Shown here one piece after another: positions 56,671 to 64,000 of a DNA stretch of 64,000 nt. The notes beneath the pieces are model-generated. The model searched no databases and was not told the origin of the DNA. It saw only the letters and a list, made by a program, of their open reading frames with translations. The DNA lies in NCBI GenBank assembly GCA_001661515.1, contig LUVW01000003.1, positions 248,001 through 312,000 on the forward strand, read 5' to 3'. The stretch comes from Capniomyces stellatus (Eukaryota > Kickxellomycota > Harpellomycetes > Harpellales > Legeriomycetaceae). Within the stretch, counting starts at the first letter, position 1. Every line of letters begins with the position of its first letter. A program made the position numbers and the translations under genes.

Positions 56671-59600
56671 ATGATAAAAGGTTCAAGCAGATATGATGAT
56701 TTGGAGGAAGATCAGATCGATGACAAAGTAAGAGGATATAACGATGAAGAGGGGGAGGAAGAAGATGAAGAAGATTACTCTGACACCGCCAGAGATGATG
56801 ATGACGAGGAGGAGGAAGATGAGGATGAGGAGGCAGGGGAGGCGGAGCTTCGACAGAGTGGGTTTATAGTAGATGATGAAGAAAATGAAGAAAGCGGGGA
56901 TAGTGATGCAAAGAGAGAGAAGAGAAGAGAGGAGAAGAAAAGAAGACGCGAGGAGCGCAAGAGACGCCATAAAAGAGAGCGATATGGTAAGGATAAGGGT
57001 GTTGATTGAATGTGATTAAATTGAGTTTTGAATTAAATGATGAAGGAAAGGGGAGGGAAAAGAAAATAATTGGATTGGATTGGATATTGTTCAACTGATT
57101 ATAGAGCGAGAGAAGGAAGAAGAGTTGGATGAAGATGATTTGGAGTTGGTGGAAGAGAATACAGGAATCCGAGTTACTCAACAGGAAAAAGGGGGGAGAC
57201 GGCTACTAAGAGGGAGGGATCGAGTTAGGGCAGATGGCGATAGAAGTAGTGGGAAGGAGGATGGTTCAGACGGGGGGCAAGAAAGAGATGGAGTAAGACA
57301 TACTAGTAGCGATGAGGAGGGGGAGGGTCGGAGATTGGGGAGGAACAAGCGAAGAAGGGGAGAAGATTTGGATAGCGGGGGAGAGGTTAGTGACGGAAGG
57401 GAATATGGGAGAAGAAAAGATAGAGGGAGTGCACGGGAGGATTTAGGGTTGTTTGATGACGATGAAGTAGGAGAATATGAGGAAGACTCGAGGCGAGAGC
57501 GGACAGGAGGGAGAGACAGGACAAACAGAGCGGGGGGCAGTAGAGATATGGGGAGAGGAGGCAGAAGAAATGAGGAGGATCGGATGGAAGATTTTATTGA
57601 GGAAGAAAATGAGGATTCAGAGGATGGGGGGAAAGGGGCTGGAGGTAGAAGGGGACGCGGAGATGGCGAAGAGAGAGGCGAAGGTAGAGGAAGAAGTGGA
57701 GGGAAAGGGAGAGAGAGAGAGAGAGGGAGAGAGGGGGGGGAAGGCAAGGGACGTGGTGGAGAGAAGTGGGATGCGCTTGGGCAGTCAGTTGCGGGAATGG
57801 AGGGTATTGATGAGGACTCGTTGGAGGACTTGATGGAGATATTTGGAGACGGAACAGAGTATGCGTTTGCATTGGAGGCAGAGGGGCCTAGAGATGAAGG
57901 ATTGATAAGCAGGGAGGATATCCTGGACAGGGTGTTTGAGCCAGCAGAGTTGGCGGCGAAAATGATGACGGCAAAAGACGAGGAGATCCGAATAACAGAT
58001 TGTCCAGAAAGGATGCAGGAGCGGGGGCAGAGGGAGGATACGCTGAGACGGGAGCTGACGGATGAGGAGATTGACGAGGAGACGAGCTGGATCCTTCGGC
58101 AGCTAAGCAAGAGGAGCGATCATGTGCAGTATAGAGGGCCAAGCAGGTCGATGATGGGGCACGAGCGGTTTGTAGCAGCGGTGTTGTCGGTGCTGAAGCT
58201 GATGAGCCAGGAGTTCCTGGAGGTTCCGTTTATCTACATGCACCGGAAGGATCTGTTTGTGACGGCGGGGTCGGGGGACGACAACCACGGGGGACGGGTG
58301 TGGCTTACAGAGGATGATCTGTGGATGCTGTACGATATGGACACGCAGTTCCGGAACTTTCTGGCAAGGAGGTTTTCGTTGATGGCACAGGTGTCGCGGG
58401 TGGTAGAGTCGGGGGAGTGGAGCGATGCAGACAAGGAGTTCCTGGTGCAGCTGTTGGATGCGGCGACGGGGGTAGAGGATCTGGTGGATCTGGAGGACTG
58501 GGTGCAGCAGAACTTTGAAGATGTGCTGAAAATGGGGCGGGAGGACACAAATATATATAAGAGGCCAACGCAGGTGACGTCGTGGCAGGTGGCAAAGAAG
58601 GCGCAGATTGGGGACTTTCTCAAGCAGAACATGGGCATAACAGCACGGGAGTTTGGGTACAACCTGATGGGGCTGGGCAGACACTTTGTAGACGACCACG
58701 ACAGGCTGCAAAAGCCGGAACAACAGGCCAAGGCGTTTGTAGGCGGGCCAAACGGGCTTTCCAGTGAGCAGGCGGTGCTGCAATCAGCCGAATCGATGTT
58801 TGCGCAGGTTCTGGCAACAGACCCAAACGTGAGAAAGTACGTGCGCGCAAGACTAGGACGCGACCTGTACTTACGGGTGCGACCAACGGCACGGGGTGTC
58901 AAGGAGATCAGTGGGCGGGACCACCAGTACGCGTCGTTCAAGTATTTGCGGCCAAAGCCACTGTCGGAGTTTGGCAATTCGGCGCAGTTTTTGCTGATTA
59001 TTAAGGCTGAGAGGGAGGGACTAGTGAAGTTTGGGTTTACCATGGACCCAACGAGGCCGTTTGTTCCGGACTCGATGCTGAACAAGGACACAATGGGTGA
59101 CGAGGCTGAGCTTTGGGGTCTAGAGCGGGCGGAGCTAGTTGATAGGCTGACCAAGTCGATGGAAATCCACCTGTGCTCAGACTCAGTGCACGAGGCAGCT
59201 GATGGGTGGAACCGGCTGAGGAAGATGTCGCTGAGACTCAGCATATCCAACCACCTTCTGCCAATGGTGCACAAGTGGCTGGTTGACCGGATGCGTGTGG
59301 ATGCGGAGACTTATGTGTCGCAGCTATGCGCAGCCCAGCTACACTCGCACATCAACGTACAGCCCCTGAGGACAAGCAGAATGAGCGTTAACGACACGCC
59401 AAGAGTTGTTGTGGTTGTTGGCGGTGGGTTCAGCACTGGTATTCAGGGTGGAATCAGAATAGTGTACATCGACGACCACGGACGGTATGTCGAGCACCGC
59501 ATAGCAGACACGCTGAAGGGAACCATGGCCAATGAGTACGACTCTAAGCTGTACGATGGGTCTGAGGATCTGCGGCTGATTCTGGAGAAGAGACAGCCCG

Positions 59601-61822
59601 ATGTGGTTGCGGTGGTAGGGATGATCCCGTCAACGCTGAGGCTGGTTGAGGATGTCAAGCGGATTACCGACAACCACACAATTCTGACCAGCGACGAGAT
59701 CTACGTCACCATGGCGCCCGACAGGCTGGCAAGGCTTTTCTACAATAGCGAACGCGCAAAGCAAGAGTTTGGCTACCTGACAGATGCCGAGAGGTATGCC
59801 ATGTGTGTGGGCAGGTGTTTGCAGGACGCTCTGGGGGAGTACGTGGCTGCTGGCAGAGATTTGCTGGGGCTGTCGCTCAACCGGTTCCAAAGACTGGTGC
59901 CTGACGAGGTGCGGTGGGGCTACTTGGAGCGAGTGCTGATAACAGCTGTGAACAACACTGGGGTCAACATAAACGAAATTGTGCAGAACCCCCACAAAAA
60001 GGCGACGCTGTCCTATGTGTGTGGGCTGGGACCCAGAAAGGCCCAGCTGATCCTGAACGCGTTGTCGGGGCCTGCGGGGACGTCGCTGGTGGAGGCGAGA
60101 AGCGACCTGATCCACCGCGAGTTGGTGACGCGAAACATCTTTGTCAACTGTGCATCGTTTCTAAGGGTGTGGCCTGCGCCAACGGATGTGCTGGACAGCA
60201 CAAGAATTCACCCCGAGGACTACGAGTTGGCCAGGAAGATGGCGGCTGATGCGCTGGACGTTGAAGATGATGCTGAGGACGACAGCGATAACGAGTCGGG
60301 GTATGGCCGAAGCAAGGCAAGGTACAACGAAGGGCCCTCACGCTACGTGGCTGAGGTGATGAAGCGGTCGCCTGAAAAGTTGGACGATCTGATTCTCTCC
60401 GAGTACGCAATTGAGCTGGAGAGACGGCTGGGAGTGCCAAAGCTGTTTTGCCTGCGCTTTATCAAGCACGAGATGCAGCACCCGTACGCCGACCCACGAC
60501 CAAAGTACAGGGACCCTGACGCCGAGTACATATTCCAGATGCTGAGCGGCGAAACTGTTGGCGACTCGCTGCGTGACGATGGGTCAACGGTGGTGGTGGC
60601 CAGAGTCACAAGGGTCCGCGAGAAGTTTGCCATTGCCAAGCTGGACTCTGGGCTTGATGCGTTTATAAGTGTCGCCAACGTTGACGACCGCCGCATCGAG
60701 TCTGTTGAGGACGAGCTGTACGTGGGCCAGTCTGTAACTGCCGTAGTCAAGAAGTTTGACTTTGAAAAGCTGACTGTTGACTTGTCCATCAAGCCCTCCG
60801 ACCTGCAACACGCCAAGTCTCTGGCCGAGCAGCCTTCCGCCGAGTTTTACGACTCCTACTTTGACGCCGAGTCCGACAACCTCGCCAAGGCCAAGACCCG
60901 CATCGAAAGCCAGAGAAGCCAGTCCTTGCTGCGAACCATTCCTCACCCGCTCTTCAAGCCCTTCAATAGCCGCCAGGCCGAACGGTACTTGCAGAAACGT
61001 GTGATTGGTGACTGTGTAATTCGGCCTTCAAGCCTGGGCACCGCTTTCTTGACAATCACCTGGAAAATCGCCACCGGACTCTACCAGCACATTAGCGTGG
61101 CTGAGCTGGACAAACCAAACAACAACGAGATGGCTCTAGGCCGCACCTTGAAGGTTAGAGACGTGCGGTACTCTGACCTCGATGAGCTGCTGGCTCTGTA
61201 TGTAGAGCCCTTGGCCCGCCTATTTGATGAGGCTAAGCGGTGTTCAAAGTACTACAGCCCTGACAGAGACCCGGCGTACAATACAAGCGGACGGTCCGCG
61301 GTTGGCGGCGGGTCTGGCGGCGTGGCTGAGCCAGAGCCAGTTGACGAGAACGAGTCGTTAGCGATGCAGAAGGAGCGCCAGGCCATGCACAGGAAGCGGT
61401 GTCTTGTACGCACTGAACGGTATTTGGACAACATGAGCCGGAGCAGCGGAAGGGGCAGCTACTGCTTGACCCTCGATTACGAAAACGTTGGGTGTTTGGC
61501 CATTTACTTCAAGGCAGATCCAGGAAGCGATGTGGTTAGAAAGTGGGTGGTTAAGGTCAAGCCCAACGAGTTTTGTCTTGGAGACGTTGGACGGTACCCT
61601 AATGTCATCACTCTGCTCAATGGATTCAAAACTATCGTTTCTAACCTCGGCAACAGTTCTGGTGCCTCTGGAGCCAGTCGAAGTGGCGGTGGTAGTGGTG
61701 GTAGATCTGGCAGCTCTCATCATTATAGTAGCCATAGTCATCACCACAATCATCACCATCCACCACCTCCCCCACCTCCTCCACCACCTCCTCCTCCAAG
61801 ATCACCTAAACGTGTATGGTGA
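56671..61822 (+). CDS. SPT6: Transcription elongation factor and histone chaperone Spt6
   Basis: Travels with RNA polymerase II and reassembles nucleosomes. Exons 56671-56986 and 57105-61822 (phase-1 intron 56987-57104, donor gtaagg, acceptor tatag); 1677 residues. Seen in order: a ~330-residue acidic then Arg/Gly/Glu-rich N-terminus, which in the family binds Spn1 and nucleosomes; the tex-like core; the YqgF fold from about residue 871 (PRVVVVVGGGF...YIDDHGRYVEHRIADTL); helix-hairpin-helix about 1046-1130 (NNTGVNINEIVQ, CGLGPRKAQLILNAL); S1 domain about 1268-1345 (KLDSGLDAFISVANVD); tandem SH2 about 1386-1621 (GDCVIRPSS with the phosphate-binding Arg). The C-terminus is Gly/Ser, then a His-rich and a Pro-rich run (about 1643-1677). 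Longer than yeast Spt6 because of the N-terminal expansion. Very secure. Confidence 0.95.
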
Positions 61823-62496
61823 TCATCTTTTTTATTATTAATTTTACTTGAGTCTTTTTTTTTTTCTTTCGGTTTATAACGTTTGTGTGTGTATGTGTGG
61901 TGCATATATTGATAACCATCATTTTAATATTTATTTTTTCTTCTTTTTATGTTTAATCTATTTACACTTTACATTAATCACTTGGACTCGCAAGCCGCCA
62001 GTCAACTACAATAATAATTAGTATATTACTTATTTATTTATGATCAATATTCTCAAGAATCCTGACACCCTCAGCGCCAAGACGGCGCTGGCAACAGCAT
62101 CGTTTTTGGAGGCCATCCACAAACCCCGTTACTTGATCCTGTCCAGGCTTAAAGTAGCACCAATCTCCCTGAACCAATGTCCATCGGGTACGGACGATCC
62201 AATTGATTAAAGGGGGTGTTGGCTAGTAGAGTTGTTTATCATAATCAAGATAGCATAGTGTTTTATAGTATTTTTATGGTATTGTTTAATATTGTATGTT
62301 TTGTTGTGTTGATTTTGTTACCAATAAACCACGTAAATCAAATCGAAATCTTATAATGGGATTGTGTGCTTTACAATGATGATGTTGATGTTTATTATTA
62401 CCAAGTGCTTTGTTCCACTCGGCACTTTAACAAGAAATAGCAAAATAGGTATTATTTACAAAGTACACTTGTCTAACCAATAAAAGAATATCAGGG
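61823..62496. other. Convergent 3' intergenic region with a GC-richer island
   Basis: 3' flanks of Spt6 (+) and an orphan gene (-). It is AT-rich except for 62040-62210, which has coding-like composition (see the separate entry). Confidence 0.55.
62040..62210 (+). other. Unassigned 56-codon ORF in a GC-richer island
   Basis: ATG at 62040 to TAA at 62208-62210, giving 56 residues (begins MINILKNPDTLSAKTAL, ends PSGTDDPID). Base composition is visibly richer in GC than the flanks and codon variety looks like coding sequence. The minus strand is also open over nearly the same span. It could be a micro-protein, a relic of an inserted gene, or a non-coding RNA. No family recognised. Confidence 0.3.
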
Positions 62497-63992
62497 CTAG
62501 TATGGCTGAGAAAAGTCCATTGATTGAAAGTCATAAAACTCATTCAGGGCTATCTCAAATGTTCCAACCTCAACCGCTTCGCTGTCGTGCTGTCCGACAT
62601 AGGGATACTCCTTGACAAACTTTTCATCACTATCCATCCACCCTGTCGTTTGTAGTAGCCACTCAATCATCCCACCATTACCACTGTCAAAGTCCATTCC
62701 TGGATCATTAAAGTTTCTTTTGTAATCTATGGGAGAAACACTTCGGTTAACCGACTTCATCTGCTGGATTTTGTCTCTTCGCCTTTGGGTATGGATCTGT
62801 GTTTGTGTCTGTGTCTGTACCTGTGTCTGTGCCTGTTTTCGTGCTGTTTGTTGCGTTGTTAGCTGTGCTGCTAGTCGCACATCTACTTTTATTTCTGTTA
62901 TTCCTGACTTGCTCTTGTTACTCAAGCTGCTATTGCTTCCACATGGCGTATTAATTATGTATAGATGCGTTTCGCTACTGCCTCTGTTTTTAACTCCAAT
63001 TCCCTCCATTTGAACATATCGTTTATTATGATATCTTCTTTTGATTATATTCTCCTTGTATCTCTTGTATCCAACCCGCCAACCATTCGACCCACTCTCT
63101 GTTCCTCCTACTTTTGATATTATTTTTTTAAACAAGCATAAATATAAACACTTTATAGAGTGAACCAAACAAATTTATATCACCTCAATAAAAATAATTG
63201 AATTCACATCAGTTCCTTACCTTGGCTATTATTGCCATCTCGACTCGATGCACTGTTACCTTGAACTTGACTCTTGGTGCTAATATTATTACCTGATCCA
63301 TTTTGTATCCCATCCTCAATCCCGACATCCATTTCCTTATTTGATTTTTCAAAATCGCGCTGATCCTTTTGCCAGTTCACCATTACACCATTTGTTAGCC
63401 ACCCAGAAACCATCTCTTTTTTGCTCTTCATTTGCTCACGCCCATATCCAAAACCTTCCGAATTCTCGTTTGTCTTTTTTCCTACTTTCTCATTTCGGTT
63501 TTTTCCATACCCCCTTTCCTCAGCCGCCCCCTTTATTCTACCTTCTATCTGCACAATCCTCTTAACACCCGCGTTTCCACGTAACAACTGGTTTTCAACA
63601 CATTTATGCTGTATCAATTGCGATTCGGACATGTACATCTCCCCCGTATTACTCTTGCCTTCTTGTATACAGACCGATTCTGCATTATTTTCAGCAAACG
63701 CAAATCCGTATCTGCTGGCTATATTTCTCGGTTTAGGCTCGCCGACTTGCCTATTCGTTATTACATCCTTCACTATATTCTCCTGGACGCATCGATATTT
63801 CCCATTATCAGCCCCATACTTACTGTCTGTTCCGCTATATACGTTTATCGTTGGTTTCAAGCCTCTATTGAAACTCCCTAAACCATCCGTGCTAATTACC
63901 TCTCGTATCTCCTCCATCCAGTTTTCAAACATTCCTCCCTTTTCCAAACTCTTTGAATCAAGCTCTGGATTGTACTTTTTGTTTTCATGCAT
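62497..63992 (-). CDS. Orphan low-complexity protein (possibly 5' partial)
   Basis: Not recognised. Exons on minus: 63992-63221 and 63110-62497 (intron 63220-63111, donor gtaagg, acceptor caaaag, phase 1), 461 residues from the ATG at 63992. The frame stays open from there to the window edge, so the true start may be outside. Polar and rich in Gly, Asn, Lys, Gln and Ser; no membrane segment; a TQTQTQ tract lies at about 62795-62830. The C-terminal ~70 residues are more ordered and acidic/aromatic (IEWLLQTTGWMDSDEKFVK, FEIALNEFYDFQSMDF), suggesting a short conserved module. The acceptor is a weak AAAG, but phase agrees. The gene is tail to tail with Spt6. Confidence 0.55.
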
Positions 63993-64000
63993 ACCATTGG

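Noticed and set aside
58234..59274. 346-codon minus-strand ORF, and other antisense ORFs over Spt6
   Set aside because: Antisense to the conserved Spt6 core, whose plus-strand domains are unmistakable. Ser/Pro-rich composition is expected from purine-rich sense codons.

Overview
The window looks like nuclear DNA of a fungus, probably an early-diverging lineage. Genes have short GT-AG introns (about 100-275 nt) and 23-29 nt micro-exons, the intergenic DNA is very AT-rich, and the gene set is typically fungal: GBF1/Gea-type ARF-GEF, Pmc1-like calcium pump, INO80 subunit Arp5, Cwc22, Spt6, a GDSAGG lipase and two PAQR (adiponectin-receptor/Izh) proteins. The phylum is inference; I see no diagnostic marker. 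All calls come from reading the sequence and translations, and exon models were joined by hand using splice motifs, phase and family knowledge.

Layout. 1-6093 (+): ARF-GEF, cut at the left edge. 6751-8372: two small two-helix membrane proteins, tail to tail. 10280-11374 (+): intronless PAQR receptor, convergent with Cwc22 (11754-15269, -). 17712-19717 (+): two more small two-helix proteins. 22851-27086 (+): PMCA-type Ca2+ pump. 27455-31290 (-): Arp5 in 11 exons. 31979-33499 (-): mitochondrial enoyl-CoA hydratase. 35890-40053 (+): long HSL-type lipase. 40455-41880 (-): Ulp1/NEDP1-type protease. 45189-47116 (+): second PAQR receptor, 7 exons. 48188-50420 (+): Xaa-Pro aminopeptidase. 50672-50829 (-): tRNA-Asn and tRNA-Met. 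51621-51926 (-): small orphan with a mitochondrial-like N-terminus. 56671-61822 (+): Spt6. 62497-63992 (-): orphan low-complexity protein running to the right edge.

The most novel item is a set of four short two-transmembrane orphan proteins within 13 kb (6751-7521, 7960-8372, 17712-18243, 19098-19717). All share one plan: N-terminal stub, two helices, one phase-0 intron right at the end of helix 2, then a separately encoded tail. Two tails carry PPxY motifs, the kind bound by WW domains of Nedd4/Rsp5 ubiquitin ligases. The PAQR pair, one intronless and one intron-rich, suggests a retrocopy or intron loss. In non-coding DNA there is a helically phased array of six GATAA sites (53381-53440), a perfect 28-bp palindrome (54333-54360), an 11-copy 16-bp tandem repeat (18279-18453), and two poly-G/N assembly gaps, one inside an Arp5 intron. 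The genes mostly do unrelated housekeeping jobs: vesicle traffic, splicing, chromatin, Ca2+ and lipid handling, and peptide turnover.
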